A DNA stretch of 64,000 nt from contig RPSH01000019.1 in the NCBI GenBank assembly GCA_003946805.1, positions 1 through 64,000 on the forward strand, given 5' to 3'. The notes under the pieces were generated by a model. That model searched no databases, was not told the origin of the DNA, and saw only the letters and a program-made list of their open reading frames with translations. Shown here piece by piece: positions 26,130 through 34,422 of the stretch. Position numbers and translations under genes: made by a program. Position 1 is the first letter of the stretch. Every line of letters begins with the position of its first letter. Source of the stretch: Bacillus sp. 2B10 (GTDB lineage Bacteria; Pseudomonadota; Alphaproteobacteria; Sphingomonadales; Sphingomonadaceae).

Positions 26130-26830
26130 GCGCTCCAGTGGATATCGAAGGGAAGTTCGACTTCGGCCAGCACGCGGCCGATCGGATAGGAAGAGGACGC
26201 GCCCTGATCGATCGCGCGTTCGAGCACGCCCTTCTTCTCATCGCCGGTGATCGCGATCATCAGCGCGCGGGCCGATGCGATCGCCGCGTGGCTCAGGGTG
26301 ACGCGGGCGACCGGGGCCTCGGGCGGCAGCGGGTCGGGCATGACGCCCAGCGCGCGGCGTTCCTTCGGACCGGTCAGTGCCTCGGTCAGGTCGGGGCCGG
26401 GGAAGATCGACGCGGTGTGGCCGTCGGCGCCCATGCCGAGCAGGCACAGGTCGAGTGGCCAGTGCAGGTCCTGCAAACGCGCATCGGCGGCGCGGCCGGC
26501 GGCCTTGTAGTCCGGCGCCTTCTCGGCGGTCAGCGGGATCACGCGGGCGCCCTTGGGCAGGAAGATTTTGGCGAGGCCGGTGACGTTCGACAGCGCGTCG
26601 CCCATCGGCACGATGCGGTCGTCGGTGGGCAAGATCGTCACCCGCTTCCAGTCGAGCTTGGCCTTGACCAACTGGTCATAGATCGGGGCGGGGGTGCGAC
26701 CGCCCGCCAGCGCGATCACCGCCGCGCCGCGCGCGTCGATCGCCGATTCGATGATGAACTGGATGTCGCCGGCCAGTGCCGCGGCAAATTCGGCGGGTTC
26801 GTCATATTCCCACCATTCGATCTCGGTCAT
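26126..26830 (-). CDS. pgl: 6-phosphogluconolactonase
   Basis: 234 aa of the DevB/NagB-like type, hydrolysing 6-phosphogluconolactone. Motifs ALAGGRTPAPIYDQL and LLGMGADGHTASIFP are diagnostic. The ATG at 26830 gives the conserved start MTEIEWWEY; the frame extends further upstream into a repeat. It lies between zwf and edd in pathway order. Confidence 0.95.
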   Translation of the reverse strand: MTEIEWWEYDEPAEFAAALAGDIQFIIESAIDARGAAVIALAGGRTPAPIYDQLVKAKLDWKRVTILPTDDRIVPMGDALSNVTGLAKIFLPKGARVIPLTAEKAPDYKAAGRAADARLQDLHWPLDLCLLGMGADGHTASIFPGPDLTEALTGPKERRALGVMPDPLPPEAPVARVTLSHAAIASARALMIAITGDEKKGVLERAIDQGASSSYPIGRVLAEVELPFDIHWSA

Positions 26831-26851
26831 TCTGCAATCCCGTGTGGTTTT

Positions 26852-26930
26852 CCGTTTCGTTCGAGCTGATCGAGAACCGGTTCTCGACGGACGCATCTCG
26901 ACTTCGCTCGATGCTGCTCGAACTGAACGG
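26852..26930. repeat. Palindromic repeat between zwf and pgl
   Basis: CCGTTTCGTTCGAGC ... GCTCGAACTGAACGG form outer arms. The inner CGAGAACCGGTTCTCG (26871-26886) is a perfect 16-bp palindrome, followed by a CTCGACTTCGCTCGATG hairpin. The core GAGCGAAGTCGA is shared with the repeats at 33.0 and 48.4 kb. Confidence 0.7.
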
Positions 26931-26964
26931 GGTATATAGGGTGGAAGGGGAGCGTCTCACACGC

Positions 26965-28425
26965 TCACTCGTTCCACGTCACCCCGTCGCGTTCGGTCAG
27001 CGCGACGCTGGCATTGGGGCCCCAGCTGCCCGACGCATAGCCCTTCGGCTTCGTCCCGTTGCTCTTCCATCCGTCGCGGATCGAGTCGATCCACGTCCAC
27101 TGCGCCTCCACCTCGTCGCGGCGGACGAACAGCGTCGGGTCGCCCTCGATCAGGTCGAGCAGCAGCCGCTCATACGCGATGCGGCGGCGGGTGCCGGCAA
27201 AGGCGGTGGTCAGCGACAGGTCGAGCGGCACTTCGCGCAGGCGGACGCCGTCGCGGTCGAGGCCGGGCTCCTTCGCCATCACCAGCAGGCGGACATATTC
27301 CTCGGGCTGGAGGCGGATGACCAGCGTGTTGGGCTGCAATTGCCCGCCGCGATCGGCGAAGATCGAATGCGGCACCGGCTTGAACTGGATCGAGATTTCC
27401 GAATGGCGGTCCTGCATCCGCTTGCCGGTGCGCAGGTAGAAGGGCACGCCCTGCCAGCGCCAGTTGTCGACATGCGCCTTCACCGCGACGAAGGTCTCGG
27501 TGTCCGAATTTTTGCCCAGTTCCTCGTCGTACCCGCGGACGATCTCGCCCTTCACCGCGCCGGCGTCATACTGGCCGGTGACGGTGTGGGCGTTTGCCTC
27601 CTCCGGCCCGATCAGGCGCAGCGAGCGCAGGACCTTCACCTTTTCGTCGCGGATCGACGTGCCGTCGAAGCGCGCGGGCGGCTCCATCGCGATCAGCGCG
27701 ACCAGTTGCAGGACGTGGTTCTGCACCATGTCGCGCAGCGCGCCGACCTCGTCATAATAGCCCGCGCGCCCTTCGAGGCCGACGGTTTCCGAGATGGTGA
27801 TCTGGACGTTGTCGATGCCGCGCGCGTTCCACACCGGCTCGAACATCGCGTTGCCGAAACGCAGCGCGAGGATGTTCTGGACGGTTTCCTTGCCCAGATA
27901 ATGGTCGATGCGGAAGGTCCGCTCTTCCGGGAAGGCGGCGGCGACGAGGTCGTTGATCTCGCGGCTGGATTGCAAATCCTTGCCCAGCGGCTTTTCGAGG
28001 CTGATGCGGACGTTGGGGCCGGCGAGCCCGGCGCTCTTCAGGCCGGTGATGGTCGGGCCGAACAGCCACGGCGCGGTCGACAGGAAGATCGCGAGCCCGC
28101 CCGAGATGTCGCCGAGCTTGTCGGCCAGCGCGCCGAAGCCGTCGACGTTCGACGCGTCGAGCGGCTGATAGTGCAGGCGCGCGAGGAAGCCGTCGATCGC
28201 CGCTTCGTCCTTGCGGTCATCGGGCAGGAACTGGTCGAGCGCGTGCCGGGCGAAATCGCGGAAGCCGGCATCGTCATGCTCGTGCCGCGCGGTGCCGGTG
28301 ATCGTCAGCCCTTCGGGCAGCAGGTTATCGGCGTGCAGGCCGTAGAGCGACGGGAGCAGCATCCGCTGCGACAGATCCCCCGTCGCGCCGAACAACAGCA
28401 GCTTCGCTACCGGTTGCCTCGTCAT
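26965..28425 (-). CDS. zwf: Glucose-6-phosphate 1-dehydrogenase
   Basis: 486 aa. Oxidises glucose 6-phosphate to the lactone with NAD(P)+. N-terminal nucleotide-binding GATGDLSQRM, EKPLGKD, and the substrate motif RIDHYLGKE at 172-180. CAGGAGC precedes the ATG. First gene of zwf-pgl-edd-glk-eda on the minus strand. This arrangement makes the Entner-Doudoroff route the main glucose pathway, as known for sphingomonads; no phosphofructokinase is present here. Confidence 0.97.
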   Translation of the reverse strand: MTRQPVAKLLLFGATGDLSQRMLLPSLYGLHADNLLPEGLTITGTARHEHDDAGFRDFARHALDQFLPDDRKDEAAIDGFLARLHYQPLDASNVDGFGALADKLGDISGGLAIFLSTAPWLFGPTITGLKSAGLAGPNVRISLEKPLGKDLQSSREINDLVAAAFPEERTFRIDHYLGKETVQNILALRFGNAMFEPVWNARGIDNVQITISETVGLEGRAGYYDEVGALRDMVQNHVLQLVALIAMEPPARFDGTSIRDEKVKVLRSLRLIGPEEANAHTVTGQYDAGAVKGEIVRGYDEELGKNSDTETFVAVKAHVDNWRWQGVPFYLRTGKRMQDRHSEISIQFKPVPHSIFADRGGQLQPNTLVIRLQPEEYVRLLVMAKEPGLDRDGVRLREVPLDLSLTTAFAGTRRRIAYERLLLDLIEGDPTLFVRRDEVEAQWTWIDSIRDGWKSNGTKPKGYASGSWGPNASVALTERDGVTWNE

Positions 28426-28553
28426 GCCAGCTCCTGTTTTTGTAAAATCGAAATCGTGTGGGTTCCTAGCAGCCTATTTCGCAAACGCGAAGGCGGCATA
28501 GGTATGCGATGCGCAACGATTGCTCCGGTCGTCAGGAAATTGCGCGAACGCCG

Positions 28554-29483
28554 CTATAGCGTCAGGCCGGCGGTCTGGTCGAACCCGGCCATCAGGTTGA
28601 AATTCTGCACCGCCGCGCCCGACGCGCCCTTGCCCAGATTGTCGAGCGTCGCGACCAGCCGTGCCTGGCCGGTGTCCATGTTGCCGAACACGCGCAAGGT
28701 CAGGCGGTCGGTGCCGGCATCGGCCTCGATCGGGATCGCGCTGTCGTCGCCGGGCAGCACGCGCACCACCGGCGATTCGCGATACGCATCGGCCAGTGCC
28801 GCCTCGATCGCCGACAGGCTGGGGCGGCGGTTGAAGGCGAACAGCGGCAACGGCACCTCGACCACCATGCCGCGATAGGCACGCGCCACCGACGGCTGGA
28901 ACAGCGGCGGATGGGCGAGGCGGGCGTGGCGCTGCATCTCGGGCACATGCTTGTGCGCCAGCGACAGGCCGTAGCCGAGCCATGCGGTGTCGGTCTCGCC
29001 ATTCTCGAACGCGGCGATCATCGCCTTGCCGCCGCCCGAATAGCCCGACACCGCGTTCACGCTGACCGGCCAGTCATGGGGGACGAGGCCGGCGCGGATC
29101 AGCGGGCGGAGCAGCGCGAGGAAGCCGGTCGGGTAGCAGCCGGGGTTCGAAACGCGCATCGCGGTCGCGATCGCGCCGGGCTGCGACGGTTCCAGTTCGG
29201 CCATGCCATAGGTCCAGCCATCGGCGACGCGGTGCGCGGTCGATGCGTCGATGACGCGCGTGCGGTCGTTGTCGATCATCGCCACCGCGTCGCGCGCGGC
29301 ATCGTCGGGCAGGCACAGGATGACGAAGTCGGCATCGTTCAGCGCCTCGCGCCGCGCCGACGCGTCCTTGCGGCGCGTCTCGTCGAGCGTGATGAAGTCG
29401 ACCTCCGGCCGGTCGGACAGCCGGTCGGCGATCTCGAGGCCGGTGGTGCCGGCGGCGCCGTCGATGAAGACGCGGACGGTCAT
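28554..29483 (-). CDS. argC: N-acetyl-gamma-glutamyl-phosphate reductase (type 2)
   Basis: 309 aa, the shorter AGPR type 2. The Rossmann motif is GAAGTTG (9-15), catalytic Cys116 lies in SNPGCYPTG, and AVSGYSGGGK follows. It makes N-acetylglutamate semialdehyde in arginine synthesis. The start ATG overlaps the stop of the upstream NlpC-like gene (ATGA). The frame is open further upstream but this start gives the family N-terminus. Confidence 0.95.
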   Translation of the reverse strand: MTVRVFIDGAAGTTGLEIADRLSDRPEVDFITLDETRRKDASARREALNDADFVILCLPDDAARDAVAMIDNDRTRVIDASTAHRVADGWTYGMAELEPSQPGAIATAMRVSNPGCYPTGFLALLRPLIRAGLVPHDWPVSVNAVSGYSGGGKAMIAAFENGETDTAWLGYGLSLAHKHVPEMQRHARLAHPPLFQPSVARAYRGMVVEVPLPLFAFNRRPSLSAIEAALADAYRESPVVRVLPGDDSAIPIEADAGTDRLTLRVFGNMDTGQARLVATLDNLGKGASGAAVQNFNLMAGFDQTAGLTL

Positions 29484-30277
29484 GCGGGGCGCCTCCGGGC
29501 GCGGACGGGGCCGAACCGGTCGAGCGCGGCGACGGGTTCGCAGCGCACGGTGCCATCGGCATGGATCGCGGTATCGGCGTCGACCAGCATCACGGCATGA
29601 TCGGCGAAGAACAGCAGGTCGCCGCGCCGCAGCGTGTCGCCTTCGGCCAGCGGCATGCCGAACCCCGCGGCCTGAAGGTCGAGGAAGCGGGGCGGGGGCG
29701 TACCGGCCAGCGAGCAGGCGAGGAAGACCAGCCCAGCCGGATCGACACCGTCGCCCGAACGGCCGCCGGCGATCGCCGGAACGCCACGCAACGCCAGCGC
29801 CCGGCCGACCGCATCGCCGGCCGCATCGCTGAGCGGAAGAAGTGCAGTCGCGGCGACATAGCCGCCATCGACCTCGCACCAGTCGTCGTTCACCGGCGTC
29901 GCTGCGACTCGCGCACCCATCGGCAGCGTCAGGGGCAGGGGGCGGGCGGTCGACGGGGCGGCATGGACCACCGTCTTCGCCGCGACGACGACATGCGAGA
30001 CGTCGAACCGTTCGACCAGGTCCTCGCGCACGACGAAGCCGACGGTGCCGTCGATCGGCGACCGGCCCCAGCCATGGGTCGAGGTGAATTCGAGGACGTC
30101 GAACGGTTCGCCCGCCAGCGCCTGCGACAGCACGGGACCGCCTGCCGCATCGAGGATCGGGGTGGTGCGCCCGGCCGTGCGACGGACCGGCACGGCATAA
30201 TGCGGGGCGAACACACGTTCGGCGAGGCGGATGTCGGCCAGATCGCGGCGGACCGCGTCGACCCGGGAATCGAGCAC
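29480..30277 (-). CDS. NlpC/P60-like protein with SH3 domains, catalytic Cys missing
   Basis: About 265 aa from a GTG at 30277 (start uncertain; nothing better lies after the marR stop). Two bacterial SH3-like segments (roughly residues 33-90 and 95-150) precede a C40 peptidase domain. The expected DCSG nucleophile motif reads DPAG at 179-182 (SGDGVDPAGLV), while the later histidines H227 (FFADHAVML) and H239 (AIHADG) remain. The change needs several substitutions (GAT CCG GCT for a normal Asp-Cys-Ser), so it is not a single sequencing error. C188 in FLACSL is nearby but out of register. It may be a non-catalytic peptidoglycan-binding protein. Coupled to argC. Confidence 0.8.
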   Translation of the reverse strand: MLDSRVDAVRRDLADIRLAERVFAPHYAVPVRRTAGRTTPILDAAGGPVLSQALAGEPFDVLEFTSTHGWGRSPIDGTVGFVVREDLVERFDVSHVVVAAKTVVHAAPSTARPLPLTLPMGARVAATPVNDDWCEVDGGYVAATALLPLSDAAGDAVGRALALRGVPAIAGGRSGDGVDPAGLVFLACSLAGTPPPRFLDLQAAGFGMPLAEGDTLRRGDLLFFADHAVMLVDADTAIHADGTVRCEPVAALDRFGPVRARRRPA

Positions 30278-30305
30278 GGCCGATCGCGTCCGCAGAGCAA
30301 AGCGC

Positions 30306-30662
30306 CTACGCGCTGGCGTGTCGCCGGTGATAGTCGCCGACGCCGTCGCCGCCCATGAACTGCCCGAACTCTGCAAGAAAATTTGCCCCTTCGCTGGTCT
30401 GCGCGACGAAGATGTTGCGCTTGTCGGCATCGTCGCGTTGGCGGCGGAGATAGCCGAGCGTACCCAACCTGTTCAAGGCGCGCGTTACGACCGGTTTCGA
30501 GACGTTCAGCGCACGGGCAAGGCCGCGCACGGTGTGCGGGCCGGGTTGCAGGTAGACGATCATCATGAGCGCCATCTGGCGGTTGGTCAGGTCCGGCTCG
30601 CCCGAGCGGACATAGTCGACCAGGCCGTCCATCCATTTCTTGAGGGGTATCGTAGGGAACAT
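30306..30662 (-). CDS. MarR family winged-helix regulator
   Basis: 118 aa. The winged helix runs from LTNRQMALMMIVY through HTVRGLARALNVSKPVVTRALNRLGTLGYLRRQ, a clear MarR recognition-helix pattern, then a wing (DDADKRNIFVAQT). It is shorter than typical MarR (about 140). It lies immediately upstream of the NlpC-like gene and argC on the same strand; targets are unknown. Confidence 0.9.
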   Translation of the reverse strand: MFPTIPLKKWMDGLVDYVRSGEPDLTNRQMALMMIVYLQPGPHTVRGLARALNVSKPVVTRALNRLGTLGYLRRQRDDADKRNIFVAQTSEGANFLAEFGQFMGGDGVGDYHRRHASA

Positions 30663-30857
30663 CGCTGGAACCTAACGTGGATACAAGGCCGTAGGGCGGG
30701 GTCGAAAGATGAACGTCGCAATCGCGCGCTTGGTTTCCCGGTCGATACGATAATGTTACGGAAGGAACGCTGCCGCTCGGTTGATCGCGGGGGCCGGCTC
30801 GCCTATGTGGCGCCCTTCGACACCTGCACTCCCTTCTTTCGGAAATGTTCCCCGGCC

Positions 30858-31217
30858 ATGTTCACCTTCCTGCTCGTCGTCCATGCGATCATCGCCGCGC
30901 TGCTCGTGGCCGTGATCCTCATGCAGAAGTCGGAAGGCGGCGGGCTGACCACCGGTGGCAGCCCGTCGGGGCTGATGTCGGCGCGGGGCGCGGCCGATTT
31001 CCTGACGCGGGCGACGGCGGTGCTGGCCGGGCTGTTCATCGTGATGAGCATCGCGCTGGCGGTGATCGCGGCGAATCGGGGCGGAAGCTCGATCGATACC
31101 TCGCTGGCGCGGCCGGCGACTCCGCCGCCCGCCGCCAACGCGCCGGTCGATCCGGCCGCCGATCCGATCGGCAACCTGACCGGCGCCGACAACGGCGCGG
31201 TCCCGCTCGCCCGCTAA
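30858..31217 (+). CDS. secG: Preprotein translocase subunit SecG
   Basis: 119 aa. Two membrane helices (FTFLLVVHAIIAALLVAVIL and FLTRATAVLAGLFIVMSIAL) flank the SecG loop MQKSEGGGLTTGGSP-SGLMSARG. A Pro/Ala-rich soluble tail follows. The start ATG at 30858 gives the family N-terminus. Auxiliary subunit of SecYEG. It precedes pyrG on the same strand, a frequent order in alphaproteobacteria. Confidence 0.95.
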   Translation: MFTFLLVVHAIIAALLVAVILMQKSEGGGLTTGGSPSGLMSARGAADFLTRATAVLAGLFIVMSIALAVIAANRGGSSIDTSLARPATPPPAANAPVDPAADPIGNLTGADNGAVPLAR

Positions 31218-31311
31218 ACCCCTTTCCATCAACCGGTCCGTCGTATTTCGCGGGCGTGGGAGCAAACCCGCGCTTGGCGGCGATGGCGTTCGACGCTAGG
31301 CGATATCTCCC

Positions 31312-32961
31312 ATGGCGCGGTATATCTTCATCACCGGCGGCGTGGTCTCGTCGCTCGGCAAGGGGCTCATGGCAGCCTCGCTCGCAGCACTCTTGCAGGC
31401 ACGCGGCTACAAGGTCCGCATCCGCAAGTTCGACCCCTATCTGAACGTCGATCCGGGGACGATGTCGCCGTATCAGCATGGCGAAGTCTATGTGACCGAC
31501 GACGGGGCGGAAACCGACCTCGACCTTGGCCATTACGAACGCTTCACCGGCGTCGCGGCGCACCAGTCGGACAATGTGACGTCCGGGCGCATCTACCAGA
31601 CGATCATCCAGCGCGAACGGCGCGGCGACTATCTGGGTGCGACGGTGCAGGTCGTTCCGCACGTTACCGACGCGATCAAGGCGTTCGCGCAGGCCGATAC
31701 CGTCGACGACGACGGGCAGGATCTCGATTTCGTGCTGTGCGAGATCGGCGGGACCGTCGGCGACATCGAATCGCTGCCGTTCATCGAGGCGATCCGCCAG
31801 CTCAAGAACGAGCTGGGCCGCGGTCGCTCGATCAGCATCCACGTGACACTGGTGCCGTACATCGCGGCGGCGGGCGAACTGAAGACCAAACCCACGCAGC
31901 ATTCGGTGCGCGAGCTGGCGGCGCTGGGCGTGCAGCCCGACGTGCTGGTGTGCCGCTGCGAAAAGCCGCTGCCGGCCAGCGAGCGGGCGAAGATCGCGTT
32001 GTTCTGCAACGTGCCGGCGGCGGCGGTCATCCCCGCGCTCGACGCGTCCAGCATCTATGCGGTGCCCGAGCAATATCACGCCGAGGGGCTGGACGCCGAA
32101 GTGCTGCGCGCGTTCGGGATCGAGCCGGGCGACGCCCCCGACCTGTCGCGCTGGTCCGACATCATGGACCGGTTGCAGAACCCCGAAGGCGAAGTGACGA
32201 TCGGCGTGGTCGGCAAATATGTCGGGCTGCAGGATGCGTACAAGTCGCTGAACGAGGCGCTGGTCCATGGCGGGATCGCCAACCGGGTGAAGGTCAGGAT
32301 TCGCTGGATCGATGCCGAGCTGTTCGAGGGCGATCACGACATGGTCGCCGCCGAGCTGGAGCCGTGCCACGCGATCCTCGTCCCCGGCGCGTTTGGGGAG
32401 CGCGGCGCGGAGGGCAAGATCGCCAGCGTCCGCTTCGCCCGCACGCGCAAGGTGCCGTATTTCGGCATCTGCTTCGGGATGCAGATGGCCTGTATCGAAG
32501 GCGTGCGCGACATCGGCGGCATCGCCGATGCGTCGTCGACCGAATTCGGCCCGACCGAAGAGCCGGTGGTCGGCATGATTACCGAATGGATGGCGCCCGA
32601 AGGCATCCAGAAGCGCGAATCGGACGGCGACCTGGGCGGCACGATGCGGCTGGGTGCGTATGAAGCGACGCTGGCGGGCAATTCGGTGGTCGCGTCGATC
32701 TATGGCGGGACCAGCATCAGTGAGCGGCATCGCCATCGCTATGAGGTCAACACGGGGTATCGCGAGCTGCTCGAATCCGGCGGGCTGGTGTTCTCGGGCA
32801 TGTCGCCCGACGGCATGCTGCCGGAAATCGTCGAGCGGCCCGACCATCCGTGGTTCGTCGGCGTGCAGTTCCATCCGGAGCTGAAGTCGAAGCCGTTCGA
32901 CCCGCATCCGCTGTTCGCGAGCTTCATCGCGGCGGCGGTGAAGCAGTCGCGGCTGGTTTGA
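31312..32961 (+). CDS. pyrG: CTP synthase
   Basis: 549 aa, normal length. N-terminal synthetase domain [18 protein letters not shown], with the conserved [15 protein letters not shown] and [11 protein letters not shown]. The C-terminal class I glutamine amidotransferase domain has Cys in FGICFGMQ and the His-Glu pair in FHPEL. It aminates UTP to CTP. It ends 25 bp before a large palindromic repeat. Confidence 0.98.
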   Translation: MARYIFITGGVVSSLGKGLMAASLAALLQARGYKVRIRKFDPYLNVDPGTMSPYQHGEVYVTDDGAETDLDLGHYERFTGVAAHQSDNVTSGRIYQTIIQRERRGDYLGATVQVVPHVTDAIKAFAQADTVDDDGQDLDFVLCEIGGTVGDIESLPFIEAIRQLKNELGRGRSISIHVTLVPYIAAAGELKTKPTQHSVRELAALGVQPDVLVCRCEKPLPASERAKIALFCNVPAAAVIPALDASSIYAVPEQYHAEGLDAEVLRAFGIEPGDAPDLSRWSDIMDRLQNPEGEVTIGVVGKYVGLQDAYKSLNEALVHGGIANRVKVRIRWIDAELFEGDHDMVAAELEPCHAILVPGAFGERGAEGKIASVRFARTRKVPYFGICFGMQMACIEGVRDIGGIADASSTEFGPTEEPVVGMITEWMAPEGIQKRESDGDLGGTMRLGAYEATLAGNSVVASIYGGTSISERHRHRYEVNTGYRELLESGGLVFSGMSPDGMLPEIVERPDHPWFVGVQFHPELKSKPFDPHPLFASFIAAAVKQSRLV

Positions 32962-32986
32962 GGCTCACCTTACCGAACCGACCAGA

Positions 32987-33097
32987 CCGTTCGTGCTGAG
33001 TAGGGGCTGAGCAAAGTCGAAGACCCGTATCGAAGCACTGGTGGCGGTCCTTCGATACGCCCCTTCGACAGGCTCAGTGGCTACTCAGGACAAACGG
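32987..33097. repeat. 111-bp palindromic repeat, family 2 copy 1
   Basis: Starts CCGTTCGTGCTGAGTAGGGG and ends CTACTCAGGACAAACGG, with internal arms GTATCGAAGCAC / GGTCCTTCGATACG and GCAAAGTCGAAG / CCCTTCGACAGGC. The whole folds as one long hairpin. It is over 90 percent like the copy at 48343-48455 by eye. Both sit about 25 bp after a stop codon between convergent genes. Confidence 0.85.
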
Positions 33098-33126
33098 CCT
33101 GGCATGGGTCAAACCTGAAACAGCAA

Positions 33127-33159
33127 CGGGCGCCCGAACCGGATCGGTTCGGGCGCCCG
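33127..33159. terminator. 15-bp GC-rich hairpin between pyrG and hsp20
   Basis: CGGGCGCCCGAACCG and CGGTTCGGGCGCCCG around GAT. A perfect stem between convergent genes, 36 bp from the hsp20 stop. No U-run, but its strength and place fit a bidirectional terminator. Confidence 0.65.
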
Positions 33160-33195
33160 CCCACGGTGCGCAAGGGGAACGACGCGCCGCAGCGG

Positions 33196-33672
33196 TCAGG
33201 CGGCCTGCGCCTGATCGGCATCGTTGGCGATGACCGGAGGTACGCTCGTCTCGCCGATCGCCACGCGGCGCGGCTTCATCGCGTCGGGGACTTCGCGACG
33301 CAGTTCGATGGTCAGCAGGCCGTCGGCGAGGTCGGCGCTCTCCACGACGATGAAGTCGGCCAGTTCGAAGCGCCGCTCGAAGCTGCGGTTCGCGATGCCA
33401 AGATGCAGGACCGCGCTCTTCTGCGCATCGGTCTGGTCCGCCTTGCGACCCGAGACCACGAGCAGGTTCTGCTGGGCGGTGATCTCCACCTCGTCGCGCT
33501 TGAACCCGGCGACGGCCAGCGTGATGCGGTAGCGATCCTCGGCGACGCGCTCGAGGTTGAAGGGCGGATAGTTTTCGCCCGTCGCCGTGCGCGTGTTGTT
33601 TTCGAGCAGGTCGAACAGCCGGTCGAAACCGATGGTCGAGCGGCGATAGGGGGTGAAATCGAAGCTACGCAT
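33196..33672 (-). CDS. Small heat-shock protein (Hsp20 / IbpA-like)
   Basis: 158 aa. Starts MRSFDFTPYRRSTIGFDRLFD as in IbpA/HspA class A proteins. The alpha-crystallin domain spans YPPFNLERVAEDRYRI to about residue 125, with the AGFKRDEVEI and ELRREVP regions (normally followed by the IxI tail). It holds unfolding proteins for refolding. The ATG is preceded by GGAGG. A sigma32-type promoter lies about 100 bp upstream. Confidence 0.94.
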   Translation of the reverse strand: MRSFDFTPYRRSTIGFDRLFDLLENNTRTATGENYPPFNLERVAEDRYRITLAVAGFKRDEVEITAQQNLLVVSGRKADQTDAQKSAVLHLGIANRSFERRFELADFIVVESADLADGLLTIELRREVPDAMKPRRVAIGETSVPPVIANDADQAQAA

Positions 33673-33768
33673 GTCAAATCCTCCGTCAGAAGCGAATTGA
33701 TCGATCGGCATCCGGAAGCCCCGCGATGCCGGTTCGCGAACGGCCCCGCATGCACCGCTCGAGAACCG

Positions 33769-33796
33769 ATATGGTTCTAGACCGAATGGGTTCAAG
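33769..33796 (-). promoter_or_regulatory. Sigma32 (RpoH)-type promoter of hsp20
   Basis: CTTGAA (33796-33791), 14 bp, AACCATAT (33776-33769) on the minus strand. Compared with CTTGAA-N14-CCCCATNT it matches all of the -35 and six of eight -10 positions. rpoH itself is encoded at 61.9 kb. Confidence 0.7.
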
Positions 33797-33839
33797 AGGC
33801 ATTTGGTCGGTGGTCCACGTGGTGGGCTTCGCCCCCAAA

Positions 33840-33922
33840 CGTCACCCCAGCGCAGGCTGGGGTCTTCTGCTGATAGCTCGGGGCAGGAGACGAGAGAGAC
33901 CCCAGCCTGCGCTGGGGTGACG
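33840..33922. repeat. Paired palindromic repeat, copy 5
   Basis: Near-perfect arms CACCCCAGCGCAGGCTGGGG and CCCCAGCCTGCGCTGGGGTG about 40 bp apart, upstream of the hsp20 promoter. Confidence 0.8.
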
Positions 33923-33983
33923 CGTGTGGCGTAGGGTTATCCCCACGGTTGAGTTGGCGACCGGACGGGTTTGGCGATTCAGT

Positions 33984-34100
33984 TTCCGGCGGAGCGGCGA
34001 TCCTGCTTCCGGCGGAGCGTTGCGCCTGTGCGGCCCGGCCCGCTCTACGGTGATCTCCATCACGAGGGCGTCGGGAGCGATGCGCATGTGCGGCCCGGCC
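33984..34100. repeat. Short direct repeats in the hsp20-lolC gap
   Basis: TTCCGGCGGAGCG occurs at 33984 and 34007. TGCGCCTGTGCGGCCCGGCC (34021) and TGCGCATGTGCGGCCCGGCC (34081) differ at one base. The 750-bp gap 33673-34422 otherwise holds the hsp20 promoter, repeat copy 5 and one hairpin; no gene is supported. Confidence 0.5.
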
Positions 34101-34114
34101 CCCAAACGCCAAAC

Positions 34115-34138
34115 GGCCGGGCTGTCGCCAGCCCGGCC
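34115..34138. terminator. 10-bp hairpin in the hsp20-lolC gap
   Basis: GGCCGGGCTG and CAGCCCGGCC around TCGC. No U-run follows on either strand, so termination is uncertain. Confidence 0.35.
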
Positions 34139-34422
34139 GCCTGCGTGACGATCGCTCGTCAGCCCCCTTGGTTGCCACCGCTTCTACGCCCCTTCCCCCC
34201 TTCCAGGGCGGAGCCGGTTGGCCTCCCCGAACCGTGGCCTGTATTGCCTGCGCTTCGTGGGGTCGTCGTAGGATGCCCGGGGCCGCCTGTCACCGGGGTA
34301 GCGGCATGTTTGCTACGGTTTTGCTAACCATGTGTCGATTCGGCAACAGCATGGATTGCGGCCCCGCCTTCGCCTACCTACAGCACACGCCATACCTCCG
34401 TGTCAGGATATCGACCGCCCCT

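Noticed and set aside
30721-30857. Sigma70 promoter for secG (TTGGTT ... GATAAT)
   Set aside because: Spacing between the two elements is only 13 bp, too short for a functional pair.
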